Part shown: positions 47,701 through 57,942 of the stretch, piece by piece
Layout of the letters: every line of letters begins with the position of its first letter
How positions within the stretch are numbered: the first letter of the stretch is position 1
Origin: Phanerochaete sordida
Lineage: Eukaryota; Basidiomycota; Agaricomycetes; Polyporales; Phanerochaetaceae
Direction: 5' to 3'
DNA length: 64,000 nt
NCBI GenBank assembly: GCA_019973155.2
Contig: BPQB01000007.1
Location: forward strand, 558,001-622,000
Notes under the pieces: generated by a model
Databases searched by the model: none
The model's input: only the letters and a program-made list of their open reading frames with translations
What the model was told of the DNA's origin: nothing
Translations under genes and position numbers: made by a program

Positions 47701-48370
47701 CTGTGAGGACACTGAGGGATGGACGGACCCGTGGGTCAAACGGAACGTATTTGCGGGGGACCGTGAGCGGCACCACCGCAGCCGCGACGGTCAGCAAAGA
47801 GAAACCCGTCCAGAAGAACGCGTTCTGCTCGTCAGCCGGCGTCAGGTAATAGGTCGCCAGCGGCCAGATGTCCCGGTAGATGTAGACAAGCCATGTTACG
47901 AGGAGCACGAAGGCGAGGTGGCCTGACGCGGCCGAGTTCCAGGCTGAAGACGTGAACGACAGCAGTCCAAGAATCACGGTGTATGCCTGAACATACAGTT
48001 CAGCGCAGCCTTAACGGGAATGTATCAGAGAGGGACTGACATATACCGCACACAGACCGAGCGTTGCCCATGTCGGTGTTTGTGAGAACGTTGCGCTGGA
48101 TACAGACAGGCCGAGCAGCGCTAGACACGAGAGCACCCGAACCGCGTTGAGGATCGCAGCTGTCGGCCCGCCGAGAGCTGTGATGTAGGCTTCGAATGAC
48201 GAGGAAGTGTTCTGCTCGCTAGCAAGCGCGTCCTCGCTGTCGATACCAGTGCCCTCGCCACGCTTCTTGACTAGATGTGCGACAAGTTGCGCACTCGAGA
48301 TGAGCAGGGAGAGTCCAGCAGCGCCTGTAGCCGCGAAGAGCGACTCGTCAGAGAGCCATGGGGGAGGCAT
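41782..48370 (-). CDS. ABCC-type (MRP-like) full ABC transporter, copy D
   Basis: Starts [20 protein letters not shown] (ATG 48370), nearly the copy C start. [20 protein letters not shown] is the linker; TMD1 carries [18 protein letters not shown] and a charged insert ending [21 protein letters not shown]1 has [22 protein letters not shown]-loop context and GEKGVTL-SGGQK; TMD2 contains [20 protein letters not shown]; and NBD2 has [32 protein letters not shown] and [12 protein letters not shown]. It ends [21 protein letters not shown]2 has FSVGQ where the sister copies have LSVGQ, a mild change in the signature. Otherwise the ATP sites look intact. Over twenty short introns; length is estimated at about 1,500 aa. 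Confidence 0.88.
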
Positions 48371-48420
48371 GCCGCTGTGAGGAAGAGGGTTGCAAACACC
48401 AGTCAGCTCTCGTCTGCGCC

Positions 48421-48444
48421 TTTATAAGCTTCGAACTCACGCGT
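48421..48444 (-). promoter_or_regulatory. ACGCGT-TATA promoter module of ABCC copy D
   Basis: ACGCGT (48439-48444), 12 bp, TATAAA (48421-48426), ATG 51 bp on: identical spacing to copy C. Confidence 0.5.
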
Positions 48445-48530
48445 CGGTACCGCGCTGCGCGTCGCTGAACTCTATCCGGAACAGTTGAGCATCGGAGACA
48501 AGAACAGTTGGAGAAGGTTCATTCGGCGGC

Positions 48531-48605
48531 ATTTGTATTGTCGCGTTCAGGGCCAATTCACCGCATCAAACCTCCACACCGTTCAGGACTGCAATTCACG
48601 CACAC
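48531..48605. repeat. Upstream segment duplicated between ABCC copies C and D (D copy)
   Basis: Counterpart of 41245-41330, same orientation and at a similar distance from the transporter start. Confidence 0.65.
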
Positions 48606-49095
48606 CCTGAAGATATCAAGTGAAAACACGAGGCAGGAGGCGCCGCGGGCACCGCCTATGCAGCTGTATCGCAACTTCGTTTTTGAAACCAGATGTCGGT
48701 CCCATGCGGTTGAAATTACCGCGAGGGAGCACGAGGTTCGCGGCGCGTTGGGGTGTAAGCACCGTTATGCAATGTCGAGCTAAAGCAGACAGCCGAGCAT
48801 TTGGAAAGCAGAAAAGGTCGAGGGACGCGGTGGTAAGTCAGGGCACACGACGAGACAACGGATGCCGTCACTCGCTCTCGAGACGGCGCAGCCAGGGGCA
48901 ACGGTCAGCTGGTATGGTCGATGATGCTCGTCAGCGTGGGTGCATCTGAGGAGGAGCAAGTCACCGATGTAGGCAGACCTGGACGTCTTGGCCGACAATT
49001 GGAATCGGAAGTATGGTATTTTGAAGGGAAGGCTCCGGCCAAAAGGAATGCAGTTGCATGTAGTATTATGATAGTCTATCCACGCGACAAGTCTA

Positions 49096-50148
49096 TCAAC
49101 CGATGACGAGCTTGCCTTCGGCCTCGTTGAAGTCGTATTGGGGCACTTCGAGGTTGAGCTGGAGGAAGCTGGTGAGTCTAGCTTCGCATAAACTGGGATC
49201 CTACTTACAGGAGCGGGACCCTTGCGGATACGACCAGCTGCACGGAGTGTGGGCACTTAAGACGGCGGAGCAACAAAAGCGGCACGTACAGATATCGTAG
49301 TGAGAACCGTGGCATGGGCAGAACCTATGGGACAAGGAAAGAACGTTAAAGAGCAATTGAGGAGCATGAAGCAGCACACGCACCATCCTCCATAGTCACC
49401 AGCCTCGCCAATAGGCACACAACCCAAGTGCGTACAGACACCAAGCATGACAAGCCACTCGGGCTTCTTCGCACGCGCCTCGTCGCTCTCGGGATCACGC
49501 AGGGTCTTCCAGTCGGTGCTCCGTGCCTCGTCGATCTCGTCCTGGGTGCGGTGACGGATGAAGACGGGCTTGCCACGCCACTTGATGATGACGTTCTTGC
49601 CCTCGGGAATGGAGGCGAGCTCGACCTCGGCCTTGGCGAGCGCGAGGACGTCGGCGGACGCGGACATGGTCGCGAGGAACTCCGTGACGGTGGACTTGGC
49701 GACGCTCGCGGAGAGGACACCCATGGCCCCAATCATCGCGTAGGCGACGCCGCGGTTGCGCGCGGGGCTCTCGGCCTCGTAGTTCGAGAAGTCGGGCACC
49801 TGCGGCGCCTCGCGGCGCACGGCGGACGTCGAGAGGAAGCGCTGCTGGACGGGGCCCGTCGGCTTGGCTGCAAAGCGGGCTCGGTCACTCCGTCAGCGCA
49901 GGGCGGAAAGGCGACGTACGGCTCGCAAATGTGTTCTGCACGAGGCCCTGCGAGGATAGCTTCAGGCTGCTGGCGAAGGCGGACGGAGCGTCAGAGCGGG
50001 GACCCGCGGCATGGCTGTCGTGGTGTTCGCCATGGGCCGCGGCGCGGGCGTGGAGGTTGAGCAGAGACGCGGCGGGCACGCCGCTGGAGAGCGTGCGCAC
50101 GGTCGGAGGGAGGGTAAAGGCTTTTTTGATGACGGCGGCAGAGGCCAT
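49096..50148 (-). CDS. RIP1: Rieske iron-sulfur subunit of the cytochrome bc1 complex
   Basis: Carries the 2Fe-2S cluster that takes electrons from ubiquinol in mitochondrial complex III. Exons on the minus strand: 49920-50148, 49384-49867, 49290-49324, 49209-49237, 49096-49158, giving 279 aa. The N-terminus (MASAAVIKKAFTLPPTVRTL) is a basic, Ser-rich mitochondrial presequence. RREAPQVPDFSNYEAE precedes the membrane helix (VAYAMIGAMGVLSASVAKS). The cluster ligands are in CTHLGCVPIG and CPCHGSHYD, and the C-terminal LNLEVPQYDF closes the fold. The ATG at 50148 was preferred over upstream in-frame sequence because it opens the presequence. All ligand residues are present. Confidence 0.96.
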
Positions 50149-50419
50149 GGCGGACGACAGTGTGAGCTCAGCGCGGTTGGCGGTCTGCTCAAGCTCACTC
50201 GCGGTCCCCTCAGGGTTCCCACGGTCACGCACCCGATCCGCTCCGCGTAACGCCGTCCACTCAACGCGCATCAATTTGAGGGAGTCCGAGCGGAAGCATG
50301 CAAGAAAATCTACGACATATTGTATAGCCTGGGTGCATTATATGGTACAGTGAATGGGTAGTCTATGTCCAGAGTGCCTCTAAAATCAGATGAAAGCAAG
50401 TGAAAACGCTAGATTCGTG

Positions 50420-52059
50420 TCATGAGTCTCGCTGCCTGGCCAAGTGCTCGTCCAAGCAAGCGAGGACTCGCTGCTTGGGGTATTTAGGAGCGGCAGGGAG
50501 ATTTCGTTGTTTGACCAAGCGACGGACAGCGTTTGGATCTACGTGGAAGTCAGCACACCGCGAAGACCGAATGACATCTGTTACTTACAGTCTGAAATAA
50601 TGCCGTCGACTTTCCAGTCTAGAAGCCGCTCAGCGATATTCTGTCGATTGACCTTTAGACAGGAAAGTGAGTCACAAGTCGCGGAAGTCGCGTCATAGAG
50701 TAACATACCGTCCACGGCTTGATCTCGAGACCGAGACTGTGCGCCTCATCCACCATCACCTGTAATGAGTGCTTAGTACACTGCTCCCCCGCATACACTC
50801 ACCAAAACTCACTTTCGTCGTAAACGGAACGTAACCGTCCATCGTTGGATCTGCGACGTGACTGTCTCCAGTCGCAGCAGGGGAGAGAATATCCGCGCGG
50901 ATGTATCGCGCGGCTTGTGCGACCTGCTGCTCGAACGTCGGTCCAGGGAACAGGTTGAGGTCGAGACCGCCAAGCCACGGGGTCGTCGCATTGTTGTGGT
51001 CGCTTGCGGTCTCGTAGTCTATGAGAGCCGACGTAGTAACGCTCGGGTCGCGTTTCTACCCGCAGATGTCAGCCGTCTTTCACGATCTCGGTGTTTCTGG
51101 ACGCTACCTTCATCGCAATAATAGTACGCCAGTCGAAGCTTTGATACTGAATATAAAGACCTATCAGAACCGCGTTCAGACAATGACAGGAGCGTACGAA
51201 CTGTGATGGATGACTTATACGCGCTATTCGTAAATAGCGCGTACTGCTTCTCTACGAAGTCGTCGACGCCGAGCGTCTGGTTCGGGTGGGCAGCGTTTAT
51301 CTTGGACTCGATATTCCACAGAATCTGATGCGCCGGGTCCGCGCATTCTGCAAAGTCGAAGAGCTCTTCTAGGGTAGAGATCTTCGTTCCCGGGTATGTG
51401 AGTTGCAGAGCTACGTCCGATGTGAGATGTTATTCTCGACCCGCTTGTCGCGTGGACGTACGGTAGTTGTTCAGCCTCTTAGAGCCGCAGTCGAGTGTCT
51501 TCAACTGAGCAAGCGTGAGGTTTGCGATGAACTTTCCGACGTAAGGGAAGTCTGGGTCGTTGGGTGTCTGGCGGCGGGTAAGGCGCTAGGAACAGGCGAC
51601 AGACGCGTGAAGCACTTACTACTGGTGTTGTGTCCTTGCACTTCTCATCCGTGATGTTCTCGTCATGCCAGACAACGACCACTCCATCCTAAGACTCAAA
51701 GTCAGACGCTGATTGTATGCGAGAGCGTGAGCACGCACCTTAGTAATGCCATTGTCCAGCTCAAGCGTCGTGGCGCCGTCTATGAGACCCCTGCCGCGGT
51801 GTCAGCACCCCCATTACGTCTCTACAGCCTCCGGACGCACCAAGCGAAGCTGGGCAGCGTGTTCTCTATCGTGTTTCCCCTGCCCCCTCTATGTGCCTGC
51901 CGATAGCGAGTCAATCTCGCCGCGGCGATAGTCGGGGGCGTGCGGCTCGCTTACCTGCACATCAAAGAAACCGTTCGTGGAGAGGCGTGTGCCGGGGAGG
52001 CCTGCGAGCGAGATCGCGTGTCCCGCAGCGATGAAGGCGAGCTGGCCGAGCGGGCGCAT
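50420..52059 (-). CDS. Glycerophosphodiester phosphodiesterase, probably secreted
   Basis: Hydrolyses glycerophosphodiesters to sn-glycerol-3-phosphate and an alcohol. The N-terminus (MRPLGQLAFIAAGHAISLAGLPG) is hydrophobic and signal-like. Spliced motifs: FDVQAHRGGRGNTIENTLPSF carrying the HR catalytic histidine, LIDGATTLELDNGITKDG with the metal-binding E-x-D, VVVVWHDENI with the second catalytic histidine, ILWNIESKI, and EIKPWTVNRQNIAERLLDWK then VDGIISD at the barrel end. Asn-x-Ser/Thr sites (NLTLAQL, NITDEK) fit a secreted protein. About eight short introns. The stop lies 272 bp upstream of the Rieske start, same strand. Catalytic residues look intact. A phosphate-scavenging role is inference. 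Confidence 0.9.
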
Positions 52060-52749
52060 GAGTGCGGCTGTGGGGAGCGGGAGAGAGCCTCAGGTCTCGG
52101 GTCTGGCGCGGCGGGGATATACTATAACGGTACGCACCCCGCATGCTGGGCGCGGTAGGTCAGCGCTGGTCAGCGCGGCGTCGCCTAGGACACGTTGGAC
52201 GGAACGGAGCTGCCCTGCGACGAACGTTCTTACGCGACTGCCGCCGGAAAAGGGAATGCCTCGGTTGAAAGGTGTGGAAGCGCCGTGTGTCTCCGCTCCG
52301 GCCAGCGTTCCCAGGCTCTGCCTGGCCCGAGCTGTCCGAGCTGTGGAGAGCGGCGGACGCGGTATTGGATGCGGTGTCGCACGTTTGACGGAGGCTCTTC
52401 TGCAGGATCGTCAAACTCAACGGGGAGCGGGTAGTTGGTCGGTAACTTGCGGATCTAGATTTGTGTTTGTCGCAAACTCCAAGGGGGAACGAGCTGCACC
52501 TCCTCAAGTTGATGTCCGCGTTGCCCTTGAATATTTGCATCTGCTAACAGCTCTGCAACACTTTGACTGATAATCAACTCTGCGCAAGAGAAGATCAAGC
52601 ATAACCACTCGCCGTAGAAAAGCATGCCAGCACGCTCTGCAAATCGACTCCCATGACCGCGAACTCGTATATCTCATGAGTGGGGGGTAGATAGTATGCA
52701 ATTATGCCAACACGGCTCCGTATAGTACACATGATGTATGCATGGAAGG
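52060..52749. other. Intergenic region, nothing supported
   Basis: Upstream of the phosphodiesterase and 3' of COX19. Short frames only, with no coding character. Confidence 0.5.
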
Positions 52750-53242
52750 CTATGGTTTTGATGCTGCTGACGTCGATGGTCGGTCTGGCTGGCTTGCTTG
52801 CTCCACCGCTGGACTTGCCGGATCGCCGGAGACGTTCGCGAGACCAAGGTTCTTCCACTCGTCGCGTTCCATAAGACCTCTGCAGACTATGTCAGTGGAC
52901 AGGGGTGAGCTATGCGCGCAAACGACGTACTTGTTCATGCGGCAGTCCAGATAATCTTTGTTGAGTGCCCGACATGGCGATGAGTTGCTGCCGTTCTTGC
53001 GCAGGCAGTCAAGGTAGACCTTCATGTAGTCCTTACACTCGCCTGGATTACGCATATATTGAGCTAGACTGACGCTGATATGATGACCGAGCGCACCATA
53101 GTGATCCAAGGGGAACGAGCCCCGGTCCTTCAGTCTATCGCGTCAACTCGTGCCGGTGGGACCTTCAGCGTGGGAAGCGAGAGCGCACCGGAGCGGACGG
53201 TGTGAAGCCAGTGGAAATCGAGGGAGGACGGCCGAACGACAT
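52750..53242 (-). CDS. COX19: COX19 cytochrome c oxidase assembly factor (twin CX9C)
   Basis: Small intermembrane-space protein that helps deliver copper and redox equivalents for complex IV assembly. Exons: 53189-53242, 53097-53127, 52931-53042, 52750-52879, giving 108 aa. It starts MSFGRPPSISTGFTPSAP, then DRGSFPLDHYGECKDYM. The twin CX9C pairs are C-x9-C (GEC to LDC) and C-x9-C (PCR to DCR), imported and oxidised by Mia40. GLMERDEWKNLGL is the family signature after the second pair. An acceptor after AAG is needed to join exons 1 and 2 in frame. The tail (VSGDPASPAVEQ onward) is longer and low-complexity, as often in fungi. Confidence 0.93.
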
Positions 53243-53468
53243 CGCGCGAGTATTTTTCGATGGCTACGGATAGACGGTGCGAATAGATAGATGGTAGACG
53301 GGTATGGGTCACGAGAGCAGAGTCCAGGAGGTAGCGATGGAAGAGCAAGCGTACAGAAGGGCGTCTACGGGAAGGAGGATGTCGGCAACGGGCGAGGCGG
53401 CCATCAACCGCAGGGGCTTGGTGGCGGCAGCCGTGCCAGGAAAGGAAACTTCCATCTGCACCTGAGAG

Positions 53469-53495
53469 CAATTCCGAATTCACAATTCGGAATTG
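53469..53495. repeat. Perfect 12-bp inverted repeat with 3-bp spacer
   Basis: CAATTCCGAATT, CAC, AATTCGGAATTG. It lies between COX19 and the 3' end of the bZIP gene, next to a TATATATA tract (53504-53514). It could be a dimer binding site or a 3'-end hairpin. Confidence 0.6.
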
Positions 53496-53529
53496 GAGAG
53501 CGCTTTATATATATGACTAGTATCAGGTA

Positions 53530-54734
53530 TCATGCCTCCTTCTCCTTGCCTTTGTCCCCCGCACCCGCCCCAGACGTCTCCTCGACCTCGTCGCCAGCGT
53601 TCGCGGACGATTCGGCGGCGTCAGCGGACGCGCCCGACGGCCCTGTCTGCGCCGCGCCGGCGGGCGGCTCCAGATTGGGCGCGGGCCCGCCGTAGCGCTT
53701 GGACTTGAGCATGACGATCTCCTTCAGCCAGCCGTTCTCGCGCCTGAGCTCGGCGGCCTCGCGCTCGAGCTCCTCGACGCGCCCCGAGAGGTCGGTGATC
53801 GACCGCTCGAGGTTCAGCGTCCACTGCTTTTTCTTAACGCGGAAGCGCGCTGTCCACCGCCGTCAGCACGCGCGCGCACGCCGACAAAGCACGCTGGGCT
53901 CACCTGACGCCGCCGTGTTCCTCCTGCGCTTCTCCTCTGCCAGCACTATCGGCGACCCCTCTGCGTCGAGCGCCTCGTTCCCGCTCATCGGCGACGGCGT
54001 GCTCGTCGCCTGGGCGGGCGTCTGCTCCGGCGATAGGACCTCGCGCTGGAAGGGTGCCGACGTCTCGATGGGCGGCAGGCTATGGAACGGATTTGGCGCG
54101 TATGGTGCGTTGGATGATTGTGCGTGCTGCTGCTGATGTTGCGCTTGTTGTGTCCGCAGATGCGCCGCCTGCTGCTGGTGCTGCTGCGCGTGTTGCTGCT
54201 GTTGATGCTGTTGTTGCTGTTGTTGCTGCAGCTGCATCTGGACTTGCATGTATTGCAGCCATGACACGAATGCTTGCTGCAGGACGGGGTTGGCGGGTAA
54301 CTGCTGCGTCGGTAACTGGTGCATCGACTGCTGCTGCGCCATCGCGGGCATGTTCGGGACGCGGGGGAACGACGGCATGTGGGCCTGCAGCCCGGGGTGC
54401 TCATCCGACATGGCGAGGATCGATCTCAAGAGTTCGTCGTCTTCAAAGTTGGGCAGCGAGGGGGCGAACAAATCGGCGGAGGCACTCGGAGCAGGTGCGT
54501 GTGTCGGATGATACAAGTAGTCAAAGGTGTCTGGCGGCTATGACCCAAGACTTGTTAGGAGCTATCATCGCCTTGCGGAAGTTGATGGGCATGGGCGGCG
54601 CTCACCCTGTGACTCGGACCCGGCACTGGACTGGCAAGTGGTTGGCTGTAGGATCGCACTCGGCGGTGGGTTGTGGAGTCGGTCGGCTGCGGATGGTGGT
54701 AGCTGCTCGGGTGGTTTGACTGACGGTGATCCAT
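53530..54734 (-). CDS. bZIP transcription factor, CYS3/MetR-like, with poly-Gln region
   Basis: Nuclear DNA-binding regulator. Exons 54606-54734, 53904-54537, 53530-53849 give 360 aa. The N-terminal MDHRQSNHPSSYHHPQ is His/Ser/Pro-rich; FDYLYHPTHAPAP and FEDDELLRSILAMSDEHPG follow as a likely acidic activation patch. A Gln-rich tract with runs of Q and HQQQ lies mid-protein. The basic region EEKRRRNTAASARFRVKKKQ and the leucine zipper (LERSITDLSGRVEELEREAA) match the fungal CYS-3/MetR sulfur-regulator type. The C-terminus is Ala/Gly-rich and ends GDKGKEKEA. The start was chosen by the splice (TCATAG acceptor) that keeps both exons in frame from the ATG at 54734. The sulfur role is inferred from the basic region. 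Confidence 0.88.
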
Positions 54735-55211
54735 GGACCGCGCCAGATATAGGACCGCACAGCAATTATACCGACCGGGCGAAGAAGCACAGCGGTGTCA
54801 AGCTTGGGGCTGTTAACGTTGAGAAGAGGCGGGATGGTCCCCGTCTGGCGGCCATGCATGCCTCGCAACTCCTGGTTCTGATAGCGATACTTGATCTAAT
54901 TTCCAATAAATGGCTGCTGAACAGAACGTCGTGTGTCTCTATACAAATAGAAGAGGCGATGGTGTGCTGTCGACGGCAGGACCTACGAGGGTTGCGTGCA
55001 GCTCGACTGAACGTTCGCAATACGCCCGCGGTATGGCGACACCTCAATTTCAGTTCGCGTAGACGCCCACGCGCGAACACCACGGTAGCCGAATTGGGAA
55101 GCTCGTTCGCACCCACGTGGGGATTAGTCAGCAGCCCTGACCACCACGCGTCATTCCAATTTGGACGCGTCAGCTCAAACCAGTGACATCAATCCACCAC
55201 AACCGACAGCC
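54735..55211. other. Divergent upstream region of the bZIP and NPL4 genes
   Basis: About 480 bp shared by the two starts. No gene was seen. Confidence 0.5.
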
Positions 55212-57531
55212 ATGGTCGGTCCGCCGTCGACCCCCAGCGCATACAACCACTCACCCCGCTCTGCTCGCAGCTCGTCAGGATACGCTCGCGCGATGGCAAC
55301 TATCGCTTCGAGCTCGCCCCCAACGCCGACGTCGCAGACCTCGTAGCCAAGGTTCGTCCTCGCCTGTGCCGCACCGCGTGCACACCATAAGACCTCATCC
55401 TTGCACAGATCCTCGACACCACCCAGGACGCTGATCCGACCTCTTTCACCATCTCAAATCAGCCACGAGGCAACGAGGTCCTCGTGTCGACGCTGCAGGG
55501 CAGGACGCTCGAGTCGCTGGGAATCAAGTGCGTGCTCATGTCACCATCTCCTGCGGCCTTACTGAGCCTTTTAGACACGGCGATCTGCTCTTCGTCGGGT
55601 ACCAGGCCAAGCCCGCGCCGAGCGCGTCAACCAGCCAGCCGGAGCCGCCACAGTCCCACCCAGCCGCCGGCGACGTCGCCGCGAAGCGTCCCTGGGAAGT
55701 CGTGCACGAAGACCCCGTCGACGCCTTCTGGCGATCCCGGGATGGCAAGATCCCGCGCAGCCGCGACACGCGCTTCTGCAAGCACGGGGCCAACGCCATG
55801 TGCGACTACTGCATGCCCCTCGAGCCGTACGACACCGCGTACCACACGGAGCACAACATCAAGCACCTCTCGTACCACGCGTACCTCCGCAAGCTCGCGC
55901 CCAAGGGCAGCGCCGCGACGACCTCGAGCGCGGTCCTCCCGCCGCTCGAGCCGCCGGACTACAAGGTCAAGGTGCCCTGCCCGACCGGGCACCCGAGCTG
56001 GCCCAAGGGCGTCTGCACCGCGTGCCAGCCGTCCGCGATCACGCTCCAGAGCCAGCCGTTCCGCATGGTCGACCACCTCGAGATCGCGTCGCCCGACATT
56101 ATCCAGCGCTTCCTCGAGGCTTGGCGCAGGACCGGTTTGCAGCGCTTTGGCTGGCTCATCGGGCACTATGAACCCTATGAGGACGTCCCTATGGGTGTCA
56201 AGGCCGTAGTCGAGGCTATCCATGAACCCCCGCAGGAGGGCGAACTCGATGGCCTCTCGCTCGGTATCCCATGGGAGGACGAGCCGAGGATCAAGGAACT
56301 CGCCAAGCACGCGTCGACGCCTCTCACCATCGTCGGATACATCTTCACAGACCTTGTGCCAGAGCCCGATGACCGCACAAAGACACAGTATAGGCGGCAC
56401 CCACAGTCTTTCTACCTCTCGTGCCTAGAGGCGATTTTCGCAGCACATGTTCAGCGGCAGAACCCGACAGCATCAAAATCGTCGACGACCGGGTACTTCG
56501 GCTCGCGCATGGTCACGGCCGTTCTGACAGGAACAGAAGAAGGAGGCATCGACGTCGCCGCGTACCAGGTCTCCGAGCAGGCATGCGCGATGGTCGAGGC
56601 AGATATGATTGAGGCGAGCGTGGACCCCGGTATCGTGCGCGTGAAGGAGGAAGACAGGTCCGAGGACTCGGCGCGGTACATTCCGGACGTGTTCTTCCGG
56701 TACAAGAACGAGTACGGCCTTGAGGTGAAGAAGACCGCGAAGCCTGCGTTCCCGGTCGAGTACTTGATCGTCAACGTAAGTTGCTTGCCATAGCACTTGG
56801 AATTGCGGGGCTTACGATTCGTGCTAGGTCTCGCATGGTTTCCCTCAAGACCCTAAACCGCTGTTCCAGTCGGCTAAGACCATCGAGAACCGTCCTGGTC
56901 TCGAGGATCAGTCAACACAACGTCTCGTCAACGACCTCGCGAAGATACATGCTCCCGAGATCCTCCCTGGCGAGGGCATGACACAGCGGCGCCGCGACTT
57001 GGCTGCACTGCTCAGCGACTGGCATCTCATCTCCTTCCTTGGCACGACCCAGCTCGTATCACAGGTGCGCTTTTCTGGAATGTATAAATGCTTACTCTGG
57101 GCTCACTCGGGAATAGGAGGACATGAAGACCTTCCTGCGCGCAGCGTCGTCGCCCCAGCTGCTGGAAGACGGCTCCGTGCTCGACAGCGTCATCACAACC
57201 GAGAGCTGGCAAACGCTCATGACCTTCACGCGCGAGATGGCCCGTAAGCCCCTCCCCCCTTTCCCTCCTACACCGGACCTCACCGAACCCCACAGCCGCA
57301 CGTCCCTCCGGCGCAGCGCCGACATCGGCCGGCCCATCGATGGACGAGGACATCCCAGCCGAGTACTACGAGCAGATCGCGCGCGAGCAGGCCGAGGCCG
57401 CGGCTGCGGGTGGCGCGGGCGCAGCGGGGGCAGCAGGCGGCGCGCCCGGCATCCGCATCTGCCCGCACTGCACGTTCGAGAACACGCACGGCGGCACGGA
57501 CTGCGAGATCTGCGGGCTGCCGCTGCAGTAG
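55212..57531 (+). CDS. NPL4: NPL4, ubiquitin-binding cofactor of the Cdc48/p97 segregase
   Basis: With Ufd1, recruits ubiquitylated substrates to Cdc48 for ER-associated and nuclear degradation. Exons 55212-55214, 55271-55351, 55409-55527, 55575-56775, 56828-57064, 57117-57243, 57296-57531 give 667 aa. The N-terminal ubiquitin-like domain reads MLVRIRSRDGNYRFELAP. The zinc domain has RPWEVVHEDPVDAFW, RFCKHGANAMCDYCMPLEPYD and HLSYHAYLRKL. The MPN-like core includes QRFGWLIGHYEPYEDVPMG. The C-terminal CPHCTFENTHGGTDCEICGL is an NZF ubiquitin-binding finger, present in animal NPL4 but absent from baker's yeast. The first coding exon is just the ATG. Confidence 0.95.
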
Positions 57532-57942
57532 GCGGTGCGAGTAGAGAATGCGAAATGTATCAGTAGCGGTATAGAATGCTTGGTGTGCGAGGCTTGCTCT
57601 TCGGGTTTGTGGATGCGGGCGCTGCGATTGGAAGATCGCGGCGTGAACAGTTTATAGAAGAACGCCTCAGAGCTCGTCAGGCCTACCAGTACACAGATCC
57701 TGAAGTTGAGCGGGCCTGGTATGTTCGCTCCGCAAGTGGCAAGTCGGAAATAGGCACGTTCGAAGACTGCACTGGGTAGCTAGCTGCTAACTTACTGTGG
57801 CGGACACTGGAGCAGCCAAAAGGTCTAGGTCTTACATTCCGGAATTTGGAACGCTGAGAGAAAATTAAAGTGGTTCTACAAGCTACGGGTTCAAAAATTC
57901 CAAGTTCCAACGCTTTAACCCTGACAGTTGACTAGTACTGCA
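57532..57942. other. 3' flank of NPL4 up to the transposon
   Basis: No gene. The last 8 bp (57935-57942, GTACTGCA) are the left target-site duplication of the element that follows. Confidence 0.55.

Larger units (their letters stand above)
48371..49095. other. Upstream region of ABCC copy D and 3' flank of the Rieske gene
   Basis: Holds the copy D promoter module and the duplicated segment. No gene was seen. Confidence 0.5.

Noticed and set aside
57576..57779. Short frame starting MLGVRGLLFGFVDAG after NPL4
   Set aside because: Lies in the 3' flank of NPL4, has no homology signal and no promoter.
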